Made by a program: the position numbers and the translations under genes
Notes under the pieces: generated by a model
What the model was told of the DNA's origin: nothing
What the model saw: the letters and a program-made list of their open reading frames with translations, nothing else
The model's database searches: none
Assembly (NCBI RefSeq): GCF_003945325.1
Contig: NZ_AP019307.1
Span: 2,232,001 to 2,296,000 of the forward strand
Direction of reading: 5' to 3'
Length of the DNA: 64,000 bases
DNA from: Nocardioides baekrokdamisoli
GTDB lineage: Bacteria > Actinomycetota > Actinomycetes > Propionibacteriales > Nocardioidaceae
Shown here: piece by piece, positions 17,648 through 26,196 of the stretch
Numbering within the stretch: the first letter of the stretch is position 1
Layout: each line of letters starts with the position of its first letter

Positions 17648-18682
17648 GTGGTGGCCGATCTGAGTCAGAGTGCGTTCCTGAAGGCTGCGCGCGGTGAGGC
17701 CGTCCCGCACACACCGGTGTGGTTCATGCGCCAGGCGGGTCGTTCGCTCCCGGAGTACCTCAAGGTGCGCGAGGGCGTCGCGATGCTCGACTCCTGCATG
17801 AACGCTGACCTGATCACCGAGATCACCCTGCAGCCGGTCCGTCGTTACGGCACCGACGCGGCGATCTTCTTCTCCGACATCGTGCTTCCGCTCAAGGCGG
17901 TGGGTGTCGATCTCGACATCAAGCCGGGCGTCGGCCCGGTGATCGCGAACCCGGTACGCACTCTCGCCGACGTGGCCGCCATCCCGGACCTGACGCCCGA
18001 GCACGTCCCGTTCATCACTCAGGCCGTGAAGAACCTCGTCGCCGAACTCGGCGCGACCCCCCTGATCGGGTTCGCCGGCGCCCCGTTCACCGTGGCGTCC
18101 TACCTGATCGAGGGCGGGCCCTCGAAGGAGTACGCGAAGACCAAGGCTCTGATGTTCGGTGCGCCGGACATCTGGGATGCACTGATGCGCAAGATCGCCG
18201 GCATCTCGGCCGCCTTCCTCGAAGTGCAGGTCGGGGCCGGCGCGTCGGCGATCCAGCTCTTCGACTCGTGGGCAGGCGCCTCGACGGTCGCCGACTATCG
18301 CGAGCGGGTGATGCCGTACTCGTCGATGGTCCTGGAGCGCGCTGGCAGGCTCGGTGTCCCGCGGATCCACTTCGGGGTCAACACCGGTCACTTGCTCGGG
18401 CTCATGGGCGAGGCGGGCGCGGACGTCGTCGGAGTCGACTGGCGTACGCCGCTGGCCGACGGCATCGCCGCTGCCGGTGACCGCGGTGTCCAGGGCAACC
18501 TCGACCCCACCCTCGTCTTCGCCCCGACCGAACTGATGCTGGCGCGTGCCGCAGAGGTCATCGAGACCGGCCGCTCCGCCACGGGTCACATCTTCAATCT
18601 CGGCCACGGGGTCATCCCGACCACCGACCCCGATCAACTCAAGCGGCTGACCGAGTACGTCCAGTCCTACCCGCTGGCCTGA
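17648..18682 (+). CDS. hemE: Uroporphyrinogen III decarboxylase
   Basis: A 344-aa enzyme that converts uroporphyrinogen III to coproporphyrinogen III. The signature TPVWFMRQAGRSLPEY is near the N-terminus, and the family's second block IGFAGAPFTVASYLIEGG and the C-terminal HIFNLGHGVIP are present. The start is GTG 17648; the next codon is also GTG. The stop overlaps the hemY ATG (TGATG), so hemE-hemY-hemQ form one operon for the coproporphyrin-dependent haem pathway of monoderm bacteria. Confidence 0.96.
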   Translation: MVADLSQSAFLKAARGEAVPHTPVWFMRQAGRSLPEYLKVREGVAMLDSCMNADLITEITLQPVRRYGTDAAIFFSDIVLPLKAVGVDLDIKPGVGPVIANPVRTLADVAAIPDLTPEHVPFITQAVKNLVAELGATPLIGFAGAPFTVASYLIEGGPSKEYAKTKALMFGAPDIWDALMRKIAGISAAFLEVQVGAGASAIQLFDSWAGASTVADYRERVMPYSSMVLERAGRLGVPRIHFGVNTGHLLGLMGEAGADVVGVDWRTPLADGIAAAGDRGVQGNLDPTLVFAPTELMLARAAEVIETGRSATGHIFNLGHGVIPTTDPDQLKRLTEYVQSYPLA

Positions 18683-19962
18683 TGCGCATCGCGGTCGTCG
18701 GTGCCGGGATCGGCGGGCTCGTCGCAGCCCACGATCTCGTCGCGGCCGGTCACTCGGTGGTCGTTCTGGAGGCGTCCGATCGGGCCGGCGGCAAGCTGCG
18801 CCGCGAGTCGGTGGCCGGTGCGATGGTCGACGTCGGTGCGGAGGCGATGCTGGCCCGGAGGCCCGAGGGCGTTGCCCTCGCGGAGTCGCTCGGCCTTCCG
18901 ATCGTGCACCCGACCGACGCGAGCTCACGGATCTGGACCCGGGACGCGCTGCGTCCGATGCCGCCCTCGGTGATGGGTGCACCGACCGATCTGGCGGCAC
19001 TGGCTGCCTCAGGGGTGCTGTCTTCCGCCGGTCTGGCCCGGGCTCAGGCAGCGGTCGAAGTGTGGCCGGACGAGGACGTCACCGTCGGCGATCTGGTGGC
19101 TGCACGATTCGGTGACGAGGTCACCGACCGCCTGGTCGAACCGCTCCTCGGCGGCGTGTACGCCGGGCGGGCCCGGCAGATCTCGGCGCGGGCTGCGACG
19201 CCGCAGCTGTTGGTCTCGACAGGCTCCACCTCCACTTCGCCGACTGTCACCGGATCGGGCCCGGTCTTCGCGGGGCTGGTCGGGGGCATGGGGCAGCTGG
19301 CGGAGGCTCTGGCCGACCGGCTGGATGTGCGTCTGCAGACGCCTGCGCTGTTGCTCGAACGATCCGGTGCGGGATGGCTGGTCGACGGCGAGGCGTACGA
19401 CGCGGTCGTCGTGGCGACTCCGGCCGGGCCGGCTGCGGCTCTTCTGCGCCAGATCCTGCCGACCGCAGCAGATGAGCTGGCGGCGATCGAGTCCGCCTCG
19501 GTTGCGGTGGTGACCTTTGCGTTCGACTCGTTCGTCATCGACAACTCCTCGGGCTTCCTCGTGCCACCCATCGACGGCCGTGCCATCAAGGCTTCGACGT
19601 TCTCCTTCAACAAATGGGACTGGGTCCGCGAAGCCGGCGACGGGCTGTCGCTACTCCGTACGTCGCTGGGCCGCGCGGGGGAGACCTTGAGTGGGTCCGA
19701 CCTGGATCTGATCGATGCCTCGCTGGCCGACCTCGAGCGGGCCGTCGGCGGAGTCGGCCGGGTCGTCGACGTGCACGTCCAGCGGTGGGACGACGCGTTG
19801 CCGCAGTACGCGCTCGGTCATCTCGAGAGGGTGGCGCGGATCCGCGAAGCGGTCGCCGGGATCCCGGGTCTGGCGGTGTGCGGAGCTGCGTACGACGGCG
19901 TCGGCATCCCGGCTGTGATCGCCTCAGCGCGGCTCGCGGCCAACTCACTCACATGTGAGTGA
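18682..19962 (+). CDS. hemY: Coproporphyrinogen III oxidase (HemY/CgoX)
   Basis: A 426-aa FAD-dependent oxidase. The N-terminal dinucleotide-binding motif is [14 protein letters not shown], followed by [15 protein letters not shown]. The C-terminal FAD motif includes [24 protein letters not shown]. In the hemE-hemY-hemQ context its reaction is coproporphyrinogen III to coproporphyrin III, rather than protoporphyrinogen oxidation. Its start overlaps the hemE stop by one nt. hemQ begins 79 nt downstream. Ferrochelatase (CpfC) is not in the window. Confidence 0.94.
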   Translation: MRIAVVGAGIGGLVAAHDLVAAGHSVVVLEASDRAGGKLRRESVAGAMVDVGAEAMLARRPEGVALAESLGLPIVHPTDASSRIWTRDALRPMPPSVMGAPTDLAALAASGVLSSAGLARAQAAVEVWPDEDVTVGDLVAARFGDEVTDRLVEPLLGGVYAGRARQISARAATPQLLVSTGSTSTSPTVTGSGPVFAGLVGGMGQLAEALADRLDVRLQTPALLLERSGAGWLVDGEAYDAVVVATPAGPAAALLRQILPTAADELAAIESASVAVVTFAFDSFVIDNSSGFLVPPIDGRAIKASTFSFNKWDWVREAGDGLSLLRTSLGRAGETLSGSDLDLIDASLADLERAVGGVGRVVDVHVQRWDDALPQYALGHLERVARIREAVAGIPGLAVCGAAYDGVGIPAVIASARLAANSLTCE

Positions 19963-20041
19963 GTTCGCGGCACACGGGTCCAGCCTGCGTCCGGGCCGCC
20001 CCGATGCCCTGGCCTCGGGAGAGGCCGCGCAGAATGGTCGC

Positions 20042-20782
20042 ATGACTGACGCCACCGTCGACCCGAACGACCCGCAGGCTCATATCCAGTCCAATGCGGC
20101 CCGGATCAACGAGCTGAACGAGACCATCCGCTACACGATGTGGTCGGTGTTCAAGCTGGAGCGACCGCTCGGTCACGACGACCGCGAGGCAGAGATCGTC
20201 GAGGTCGAGGCCCTGCTGTCGAACCTGGCCGATGAGGACGTGGTGGTGCGCGGCATCTACGACGTCTCCGGCCTGCGTGCCGACGCCGATCTGATGATCT
20301 GGTGGCACGCGGCGAACAGTGACCAACTCCAGTCGGCGTACAACCGCTTCCGTCGCACCGGTTTCGGTACGCGCCTCACCCCCGTCTGGTCGCAGATGGC
20401 CCTGCACCGCCCGGCCGAGTTCAACCGGTCGCACCTGCCGGCGTTCCTGGCTGACGAGCGCGCACACGCGTACGTCGCCGTCTATCCCTTCGTCCGGTCG
20501 TACGAGTGGTACCTGCTGGAGGAGAAGGAGCGCCGCGCCCTGCTGGCCGAGCACGGCGGCATGGCGCGCGACTACCCCGACGTACGCGCGAACACCGTGC
20601 CGGCCTTCGCGCTGGGCGACTACGAATGGATGCTCGCCTTCGAGGCGGACGACCTGTCGCGCATCGTCGACCTGATGCGTCACCTTCGCGGCTCCGAGAC
20701 ACGGCGGCACGTACGCGAAGAGGTCCCGTTCTACACAGGTCGGCGGGTCTCGATCGCTGATCTGCTGCACCAGCTTCCGTAG
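20042..20782 (+). CDS. hemQ: Coproheme decarboxylase (HemQ/ChdC)
   Basis: A 246-aa member of the chlorite-dismutase structural family that makes haem b from coproheme using peroxide. Key features are [11 protein letters not shown] at the N-terminus, the block [16 protein letters not shown] with the probable catalytic Tyr near residue 148, and the following [16 protein letters not shown], which carries the proximal His. ATG 20042 ([12 protein letters not shown]) is chosen over an ATG 29 codons upstream, whose extension overlaps hemY and is not family-like. It completes the haem operon. Confidence 0.95.
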   Translation: MTDATVDPNDPQAHIQSNAARINELNETIRYTMWSVFKLERPLGHDDREAEIVEVEALLSNLADEDVVVRGIYDVSGLRADADLMIWWHAANSDQLQSAYNRFRRTGFGTRLTPVWSQMALHRPAEFNRSHLPAFLADERAHAYVAVYPFVRSYEWYLLEEKERRALLAEHGGMARDYPDVRANTVPAFALGDYEWMLAFEADDLSRIVDLMRHLRGSETRRHVREEVPFYTGRRVSIADLLHQLP

Positions 20783-20863
20783 GCGGATGACCTACGCTCC
20801 GTGGTGGCATTCTGGTCGCGGGAGCACGTTCGTCGGTTGGTCGACACCGGCAAACGCGAGTTA

Positions 20864-20877
20864 TCTTGATGTCGAGA
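20864..20877. promoter_or_regulatory. Palindromic operator candidate before gapB
   Basis: TCTTGATGTCGAGA is a near-perfect palindrome (arms TCTTGA/TCGAGA, one mismatch) inside TTATCTTGATGTCGAGACA, 25 bp upstream of the gapB start. TATCTT could also serve as a -10 box. A central-carbon regulator could bind here; which one is unknown. Confidence 0.4.
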
Positions 20878-20902
20878 CACGTTCGAAGACCATGGCGATG
20901 AG

Positions 20903-22357
20903 ATGAGTGAGATGTCGGGATACGAAGACACCCTGGCCGACTGGAACGCCCGTGAGGCGCTCGCGGAGCAAGCGATCCCGCTGATCGGCCACCTCTACCG
21001 CGACAAGGCCGTCACCGTCGTCATCCACGGCCGCGCCCTGTTCAACACGGACGCGATCGGCCTGCTCAAGGCTCACCGCTTCGCTCGTCGCATCGGCGGC
21101 ACCGATGTGTCGATCCGCGACACCTTCCCGATCCTCGAGGCGCTCGCCGACCTCGACGTCGCGCGCGTCAAGATCGACCTGGCCCGTCTGCACGACGCGT
21201 ACGCCGCCGACTCGCGCGGGCTCGACGTGCAGGCGTTCGTGGCTGAGCAGCTCGCCGGCGTCACCGGGGGCAACAAGCCGGCCGAGACGGTGCCGCAGGA
21301 TGTCGTCCTGTACGGCTTCGGCCGCATCGGTCGCCTCGTGGCCCGCCTGCTGGTCGAGAAGGCTGGCGCCGGCAGCGGCCTGCGCCTGCGTGCCATCGTC
21401 GTCCGCAAGGGTGGTGAGGGCGATCTGGTGAAGCGCGCCTCGCTGCTGCGCCGCGACTCGGTGCACGGCCAGTTCAAGGGCACCATCCAGGTCGATGAGA
21501 CCAACAATGTCATCTACGCGAACGGCGTTGCCATCAAGGTGATCTACGCGGGCTCGCCCGAGGAGATCGACTACACCGAGCACGGCATCAAGGACGCGAT
21601 CCTGGTCGACAACACCGGTATCTGGCGCGACCGTGCCGGCCTGTCGAAGCACCTGCGTCCGGGCATCGCCAAGGTCCTGCTGACGGCTCCGGGCAAGGGC
21701 GACATCCCGAACATCGTCCACGGCATCAACCACCTCGAGGTGGACGCCGCCGAGCAGATCCTGTCGGCGGCCTCCTGCACCACCAACGCCATCGTGCCGA
21801 CGATCAAGGCGATGGACGACGAGTTCGGGCTGACCCGGGCGCACGTCGAGACGGTGCACTCGTACACGAACGACCAGAACCTGCTCGACAACTACCACAA
21901 GGCCGACCGTCGAGGCCGCTCAGCGCCGATGAACATGGTGCTCACCGAGACCGGCGCCTCGAAGGCTGTGAAGGCGGTCCTGCCGGAGATCCAGGCGTCG
22001 ATCTCGGGCAACTCGATCCGCGTCCCCACGCCGGATGTGTCGATGGCCATCCTGAGCCTCGAACTCAACCGCGAGAGCACCCGGGACGAGGTGCTGGAGC
22101 ACCTGCGCGGCGTCTCGCTCGAGGGTCCGCTGAGCCGTTGCCTCGACTACACGACGGCCAGCGACGCGGTCTCCAGCGACTTCGTGGGCTCGCGTGCCTC
22201 GTCTGTCATCGACGCCAACGCGACGCTCGTCGACGGTAAGCACGCCCAGCTTTACGTCTGGTACGACAACGAGTTCGGCTACTCCTGCCAGGTCGTCCGC
22301 GTCGTGCAGAGCATCTCGGGCGTCGAGTACCCGACGTACCCGGCCAGCGCTCGCTGA
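20903..22357 (+). CDS. gapB: Glyceraldehyde-3-phosphate dehydrogenase, long GapB type
   Basis: A 484-aa GAPDH with an N-terminal extension of about 130 residues before the Rossmann motif VLYGFGRIGRLVARLL. The catalytic Cys292 is in AASCTTNAIVPTIKAM, and the C-terminal YVWYDNEFGYSCQVVRVV is intact. This long form matches Corynebacterium glutamicum GapB (about 480 aa), which works in the gluconeogenic direction. The usual ~335-aa gapA is not in the window. ATG 20903 is the start used; a second ATG (MSGYED) is three codons downstream. A palindromic site lies 25 bp upstream and a strong terminator directly downstream. Confidence 0.93.
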   Translation: MSEMSGYEDTLADWNAREALAEQAIPLIGHLYRDKAVTVVIHGRALFNTDAIGLLKAHRFARRIGGTDVSIRDTFPILEALADLDVARVKIDLARLHDAYAADSRGLDVQAFVAEQLAGVTGGNKPAETVPQDVVLYGFGRIGRLVARLLVEKAGAGSGLRLRAIVVRKGGEGDLVKRASLLRRDSVHGQFKGTIQVDETNNVIYANGVAIKVIYAGSPEEIDYTEHGIKDAILVDNTGIWRDRAGLSKHLRPGIAKVLLTAPGKGDIPNIVHGINHLEVDAAEQILSAASCTTNAIVPTIKAMDDEFGLTRAHVETVHSYTNDQNLLDNYHKADRRGRSAPMNMVLTETGASKAVKAVLPEIQASISGNSIRVPTPDVSMAILSLELNRESTRDEVLEHLRGVSLEGPLSRCLDYTTASDAVSSDFVGSRASSVIDANATLVDGKHAQLYVWYDNEFGYSCQVVRVVQSISGVEYPTYPASAR

Positions 22358-22374
22358 CGGACACCAACTGCCGC

Positions 22375-22422
22375 AAACACCGCGAGCCTGCCGACGTGAC
22401 TGTCGGCAGGCTCGCGGTGTTT
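22375..22422 (+). terminator. Strong intrinsic-type terminator hairpin after gapB
   Basis: A 21-bp perfect stem (22375-22395 with 22402-22422) and a six-nt loop GTGACT. The arms begin AAACACCGCGAG, so the stem ends in A/T pairs (TTT on the + strand, and equally on the - strand). It lies between gapB (+) and the small membrane protein gene (-) and can serve both. Confidence 0.9.
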
Positions 22423-22431
22423 CAGGTCGAT

Positions 22432-22581
22432 TTACGGCCAGGGGCCGGTCGGCCACTTCGCGTGGCGATGAGGCCGCGCGTAGGCATTCTTTCGGGATCC
22501 GGCGAAGACGAATCCCGCCAGGATCGCGAGTACCCCGACTGTCAGGGCTACGAACAACATCACAGTTCCACTGTCAGACAT
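22432..22581 (-). CDS. Small single-pass membrane protein (49 aa)
   Basis: A 49-aa protein read from ATG 22581 to TAA 22432. MSDSGTVM is followed by a hydrophobic helix (LFVALTVGVLAILAGFVFAG, residues 9-28) and a basic, His/Pro/Trp-containing tail (RKNAYARPHRHAKWPTGPWP). A very strong SD, GGAGGTGAT, sits just before the ATG, which strongly supports translation. It lies between the gapB terminator and msrB. I recognise no family. The tail after the positive-inside boundary suggests the C-terminus is cytoplasmic. Confidence 0.75.
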   Translation of the reverse strand: MSDSGTVMLFVALTVGVLAILAGFVFAGSRKNAYARPHRHAKWPTGPWP

Positions 22582-22669
22582 CGCATCACCTCCGGAAGTT
22601 GATCACTTCCTGAGTACGCCTGCCGGCGGCCGGATGCAAGAGTCGGCGCGGCGTTTTTCGACGCGGCCG

Positions 22670-23071
22670 TTACTCGGCCTTCGGCTCCAGCGTGAGAGAA
22701 ACCGAGTTGATGCAGTAGCGGTCGCCGGTGGGGGTGCCGTACCCGTCGGGGAACACGTGACCCAGGTGTGAGCCGCAGTTCGCGCACCGGACCTCGGTCC
22801 GCGCCATCCCAAAGGACTTGTCCTCGATGTATTCGATCGTGTCGGTCATCGGTTGGTAGAACGACGGCCATCCGCAGCCCGAGTGGAACTTGGTGTCCGA
22901 CTCGAACAGCTTCGCCTGACAGGCCTTGCAGCGATAGACGCCGGTCGTCTCGGTGTCGGTGTATTCGCCGGTGAAGGCCCGCTCGGTGCCAGCCTCGCGG
23001 AGCACCTTGTACTCCTCCGGGCTCAACTCGGCGCGCCACTCCGCATCCGACTTCTCAACGTTGTAGGCCAT
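22670..23071 (-). CDS. msrB: Peptide-methionine (R)-S-oxide reductase MsrB
   Basis: A 133-aa complete MsrB. The zinc-binding pairs are CKAC and CANC, the substrate block is SGCGWPSF, and the C-terminal catalytic Cys is in RYCINSVSL. It reduces methionine-R-sulfoxide in proteins with thioredoxin. The start is ATG 23071 (MAYNVEKSD). The divergent TfoX-like gene begins 35 nt away, so the two share a promoter region. Confidence 0.96.
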   Translation of the reverse strand: MAYNVEKSDAEWRAELSPEEYKVLREAGTERAFTGEYTDTETTGVYRCKACQAKLFESDTKFHSGCGWPSFYQPMTDTIEYIEDKSFGMARTEVRCANCGSHLGHVFPDGYGTPTGDRYCINSVSLTLEPKAE

Positions 23072-23106
23072 GTCTTCAGCGTACGGACTGCCCCTAGGCT
23101 CAGACC

Positions 23107-23436
23107 ATGGCGTACGACGAGAACCTGGCTGCGCGGATCCGTGACGAGGTTGGCGGTGTGCCTGGCGTCATGGAGAAGAAGATGTTCGGCGGCCTGGCCT
23201 TCCTGGTCAACGGCAACATGTCCGTCTCGGCGAGCGGCAACGGCGGGATGATGCTGCGCTGCTGGCCGGAGCGGACCGACGAGTTCGTCGCGCAGGGAGC
23301 CGAACGCGTAGTCATGCGAGGCAAGGAGATGAACGGCTGGATCAGGGTCTCCGATGACCTCCTGGCGGACGACGAGATCCTGGCGACCTGGGTCGCCGTG
23401 GGCCTCGATTACGCCCGTTCGCTCCCGCCGAAGTAG
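23107..23436 (+). CDS. TfoX N-terminal domain-like protein
   Basis: A 109-aa protein matching the TfoX/Sxy N-terminal fold: [23 protein letters not shown], the KMFGGxxF motif being the hallmark, then MMLRCWPE, then [13 protein letters not shown]. In proteobacteria the full TfoX is a competence regulator. Stand-alone N-terminal domains like this are widespread and of unknown function, and competence should not be assumed. The start is ATG 23107. The DUF4126 gene follows 6 nt downstream and is likely in the same operon. Confidence 0.85.
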   Translation: MAYDENLAARIRDEVGGVPGVMEKKMFGGLAFLVNGNMSVSASGNGGMMLRCWPERTDEFVAQGAERVVMRGKEMNGWIRVSDDLLADDEILATWVAVGLDYARSLPPK

Positions 23437-23442
23437 CCCGCG

Positions 23443-24057
23443 ATGGATGCGCTTGCGCTGAGTTTCACCTCCGGCTGGGCCAGCGGGCTCAACAGCTATC
23501 TCGTGGTCCTCGTCCTCGGGATCGCCGACCGGATCGGTCACGTCCAGATGATCCCGGACGTGCTGGGCAGTTGGCCGGTGCTTGCCGTCGCCGCGTTCAT
23601 GTACGCGTTCGAATTCGTCGCCGACAAGATCCCGTACCTCGACTCGGTCTGGGACGGTGTCTCGACCTTCATCCGTCCGGCTGTGGGAGCTGCGGTCGGC
23701 GCGCTGATCGCCGGCAATGCCCACAACATCCACGAGAGCCTCAATCAGGGGTGGAGTGCGCTCGTGGGCGGCAGCACGGCTCTCGGCGCGCACGCGACCA
23801 AGGCTGGCACCAGGCTTGCTGCGAACACGTTGCCCGAGCCGTTCACGAACCTGCTGCTGTCGTTCGGCGAGGACGGTCTGGTGCTCGCGGTGATGGCTCT
23901 CGCGCTGGCGCATCCGATCATCGCCGGGTCGATCGCAGGCGTCCTGCTGGTGTGCGGCATCGGCATCCTCTTCGTGGTGATCCGCGCCATCCGACGAGGT
24001 CTGGGTGCGATGCAGGAATGGATGAGGGCGAGGGCAGTTCGTGGCCAAGGCATCTGA
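23443..24057 (+). CDS. DUF4126-type integral membrane protein
   Basis: A 204-aa protein with several hydrophobic helices: SYLVVLVLGIADRIG, VLAVAAFMYAFEFVADKIPYLD, the Gly/Ala-rich PAVGAAVGALIAG, and IIAGSIAGVLLVCGIGILFVVI. The EFVADKIPYLDSVWD block is the feature I associate with DUF4126 proteins, whose function is unknown. A basic C-terminal tail (RRGLGAMQEWMRARAVRG) is probably cytoplasmic. It is 6 nt after the TfoX-like gene and overlaps the LigD-type polymerase gene by 17 nt, so the three form one transcription unit. Confidence 0.8.
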   Translation: MDALALSFTSGWASGLNSYLVVLVLGIADRIGHVQMIPDVLGSWPVLAVAAFMYAFEFVADKIPYLDSVWDGVSTFIRPAVGAAVGALIAGNAHNIHESLNQGWSALVGGSTALGAHATKAGTRLAANTLPEPFTNLLLSFGEDGLVLAVMALALAHPIIAGSIAGVLLVCGIGILFVVIRAIRRGLGAMQEWMRARAVRGQGI

Positions 24058-25138
24058 GGCGTACGTACTCGCGGGTGAGCGTGAGGTGCGGATCTCCAGT
24101 CCCGAGCGGGTGATCTACGAGGCGACGGAGTGGACACCCGAGGTCACGAAGCTGATGGTGGCCCAGCACTTCGCGGATGTCGCCGAGCCGATGCTCGGCG
24201 CGGTCCGCAACCGGCCGGTGGCGCTGGAGCGTTGGCCGGGCGGATGGCGCGAGGGCATGGTGCTGTCGGTCGGTCCGATGGGGCAGCAGAACGGCGACGG
24301 CTTCTACTCCAAGCGACTGCCCAAGGGGTCGCCTGACTGGCTGACGACGGTCCAGGTGACGACGCCAAACGGCCGACCGATCGACGAACTGTGCCTGACC
24401 GAACCGGCCTCGATGGTGTGGGCTGCCCAGATGGGCACGCTCACGTTCCATCCCTGGGCCGTACGAGGTGCGGACGTCGATCACCCCGACGAGCTGCGGA
24501 TCGACCTCGATCCCCAGCCCGGGACGACGTTCGCCGACGTACGCCGGGTCGCGTTGGTCGCCGATGAGCTGTTGCGCGATCTGGGGATGCGCGGCTTCGC
24601 CAAGACCTCGGGCAACCGCGGCATCCACGTGTACGTACGGATCCGGCCCGAGTGGAGTTTCGAGGACGTACGCCACGCGGCGATCGGCTTCGGTCGCGAA
24701 CTCGAGCGGCGCGACTCCGGGGTCACCACGGCGTGGTGGAAGGAAGAGCGAGGGGAGCGCATCTTCGTCGACTACAACCAGAACAACCGCGACCGGACGA
24801 TCGCCTCGGCGTGGTCGTTGCGGCCGAAGCCCGGGGCGCCGGTGTCGACGCCGTTGAGTTGGGCCGAGGTGGCGGAGCTGAAGGACCCGCAGGAATTCAA
24901 TCTGTTCACGGTGCGTGAGCGGCTGGCGTCGTCGGAACCTGTCGAGTCCTGGGCCGCAATCGACGACGAGGCGTACTCCCTCGAACCGCTGCTGCACCTC
25001 TGGGAGACGCTTCCGGGCGGCGAACTGAACTTCCCTCCGGATTATCCGAAGATGGCCGGGGAGCCCCCTCGTGTACAGCCGTCGAAGAAGGTGGCCGAGC
25101 ACTGGGACGAGGACGGCAACCGCATCACGACGGAGTGA
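24041..25138 (+). CDS. Stand-alone LigD-type polymerase/primase (PrimPol) domain protein
   Basis: A 365-aa archaeo-eukaryotic-primase-type polymerase, equal to the POL domain of bacterial LigD. Catalytic motifs are RIDLDPQPG (the two metal-binding Asp), KTSGNRGIHVYV (SxGxH) and FVDYNQNNRDRTIASAWS. By family it inserts nucleotides during non-homologous end joining and other repair. It carries no ligase or nuclease domain; an ATP-dependent ligase is encoded separately at 31153-32235, and no ku gene is visible. GTG 24041 has GAGGGCGAGGG upstream and overlaps the DUF4126 stop. Confidence 0.9.
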   Translation: MAKASEAYVLAGEREVRISSPERVIYEATEWTPEVTKLMVAQHFADVAEPMLGAVRNRPVALERWPGGWREGMVLSVGPMGQQNGDGFYSKRLPKGSPDWLTTVQVTTPNGRPIDELCLTEPASMVWAAQMGTLTFHPWAVRGADVDHPDELRIDLDPQPGTTFADVRRVALVADELLRDLGMRGFAKTSGNRGIHVYVRIRPEWSFEDVRHAAIGFGRELERRDSGVTTAWWKEERGERIFVDYNQNNRDRTIASAWSLRPKPGAPVSTPLSWAEVAELKDPQEFNLFTVRERLASSEPVESWAAIDDEAYSLEPLLHLWETLPGGELNFPPDYPKMAGEPPRVQPSKKVAEHWDEDGNRITTE

Positions 25139-25508
25139 TGACGGCCAATCCCACGGCGTTCGCTGTGGCTGCCATCTTCACGTCGTAGGTGGCGATGGCG
25201 TCGACGCCGATCATCGTTGCGACTGTGACGTGCAAGGCGTCGAGCGTTCGCAGATCGGGATCGGGATGGATTCCGGCGCCGAAGTAGGCGGACGGCGGGA
25301 CATCGACCAAGTTGACGTACGAGAGGGCTTCGCTGGCGTCCGCCTGCGGTATGCCAGATCGTGCGGCCACGCGTCGCATCTCGGCCTCAAGCAGCCTGCT
25401 CGATACGAGCACGATGTTGCCGGATACCCATTCGCGGACCGCGGCGGACTCGACTTCCTCCAGCATCACCTTCACGAGCAGCGAACTGTCGACATAAGCC
25501 GTGTACAT
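25125..25508 (-). CDS. PIN-domain toxin (VapC-like ribonuclease)
   Basis: A 127-aa PIN domain. The acidic residues expected at the active site are present: Asp7 in YVDSSLLVK, an acidic residue in SSRLLEAEMRR, and Asp in RTLDALHVTVA, with a final Asp in AIATYDVKM. VapC toxins are Mg-dependent ribonucleases that cut tRNA or rRNA. The ATG at 25508 shares its A with the antitoxin TGA (TGATG), the usual toxin-antitoxin coupling. The 3' end overlaps the PrimPol gene by 14 nt tail to tail. Confidence 0.92.
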   Translation of the reverse strand: MYTAYVDSSLLVKVMLEEVESAAVREWVSGNIVLVSSRLLEAEMRRVAARSGIPQADASEALSYVNLVDVPPSAYFGAGIHPDPDLRTLDALHVTVATMIGVDAIATYDVKMAATANAVGLAVITPS

Positions 25509-25765
25509 CAGAAGCGGTCCGCGCGGAGCTCATCGAGGATCTCTGCAGACGAGCGGTCGACTTTGTGCCCCACGATCTCCGTCGCTGGGCGGATCGGGTT
25601 CGCGGGCACCGCAATCGGCAGGCCGAGTTCCTGGATCGGCACCAGGCGGCCGACCGGTCGCCCGTGGTTGGTGATGATGAACGACTGGCCCGCCTCGACG
25701 TCGCGCAACACCTGGGCGCTGTTGTTGCGGAGCTCCCGCTGCGAGAGGGTCGTGGGCGTACTCAT
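25508..25765 (-). CDS. Phd/YefM-family antitoxin
   Basis: An 85-aa protein with the Phd/YefM DNA-binding N-terminus SQRELRNNSAQVLRDVEAGQSFIITNHGRPVGRLVP and a C-terminal tail (SAEILDELRADRF) expected to bind the toxin. It precedes the PIN toxin with a one-nt overlap. Phd-type antitoxins repress their own promoter as part of the toxin complex, and the 18-bp perfect palindrome 8 bp upstream of the start is the likely operator. Confidence 0.92.
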   Translation of the reverse strand: MSTPTTLSQRELRNNSAQVLRDVEAGQSFIITNHGRPVGRLVPIQELGLPIAVPANPIRPATEIVGHKVDRSSAEILDELRADRF

Positions 25766-25773
25766 GTCACGAC

Positions 25774-25791
25774 CGTAGCACGCGTGCTACG
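25774..25791. promoter_or_regulatory. Operator palindrome of the Phd/PIN toxin-antitoxin operon
   Basis: CGTAGCACGCGTGCTACG is a perfect 18-bp palindrome that ends 8 bp before the antitoxin ATG. Its size and place fit autoregulatory binding by a Phd dimer. Confidence 0.8.
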
Positions 25792-25843
25792 CACCGCCGA
25801 GCGTCGAATGCACCCGCGGCCCCCTCCGCCGTGGGCGGGGCGG

Positions 25844-26023
25844 TCAGGACTGGGCGAATACTAGGGTGAGGGTGATCAGGGCTGCGACGGTTGCGAGAAT
25901 CGCGGCGACGTCGACGGCCCACGCGGGGAGCGCGTCATTCCAATGGTGCGGCGTCACGACCGCCCATTGATTTCCGTTGAAGAATGAGTTTCCAATGGCG
26001 TTCAGGTGGGGCATCTCGCTCAT
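25844..26023 (-). CDS. Small membrane protein (59 aa)
   Basis: A 59-aa protein: a polar start (MSEMPHLNAIGNSFFNGNQW), then a C-terminal transmembrane helix (VDVAAILATVAALITLTLVF). ATG 26023 is preferred to an ATG 13 codons upstream because AAAGGAG lies five nt before it. No family recognised. It is divergent from the lipoprotein gene at 26197, and the shared gap (26024-26196) is A/T-richer than the surroundings and contains a spaced direct repeat. Confidence 0.6.
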   Translation of the reverse strand: MSEMPHLNAIGNSFFNGNQWAVVTPHHWNDALPAWAVDVAAILATVAALITLTLVFAQS

Positions 26024-26098
26024 GGCGTCTCCTTTGACGTGGTCTATTTCTGACTCAAGCACTGGGGCATTCTGAATGCCATCGTTCAGCCGGTGGGT

Positions 26099-26131
26099 TC
26101 GATCACAATGACTGTCTCGTCGATCACAATG
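26099..26131. repeat. Direct repeat, two 12-mers 21 bp apart
   Basis: TCGATCACAATG occurs at 26099-26110 and 26120-26131. The 21-bp period equals two DNA helical turns, placing both copies on one face. It sits between the divergent small membrane protein and lipoprotein genes and may be a regulator site. Confidence 0.6.
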
Positions 26132-26196
26132 TGGCCATTTCGATCCCAGAAAAGTGGGGCTGTTCTGAAATGCTCCGCCAGGGCCATACTCGGCTC

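Noticed and set aside
23107..23436. Competence regulator function for the TfoX-like gene
   Set aside because: Only the N-terminal domain is present and no competence genes are in the window, so the name alone does not support that role.
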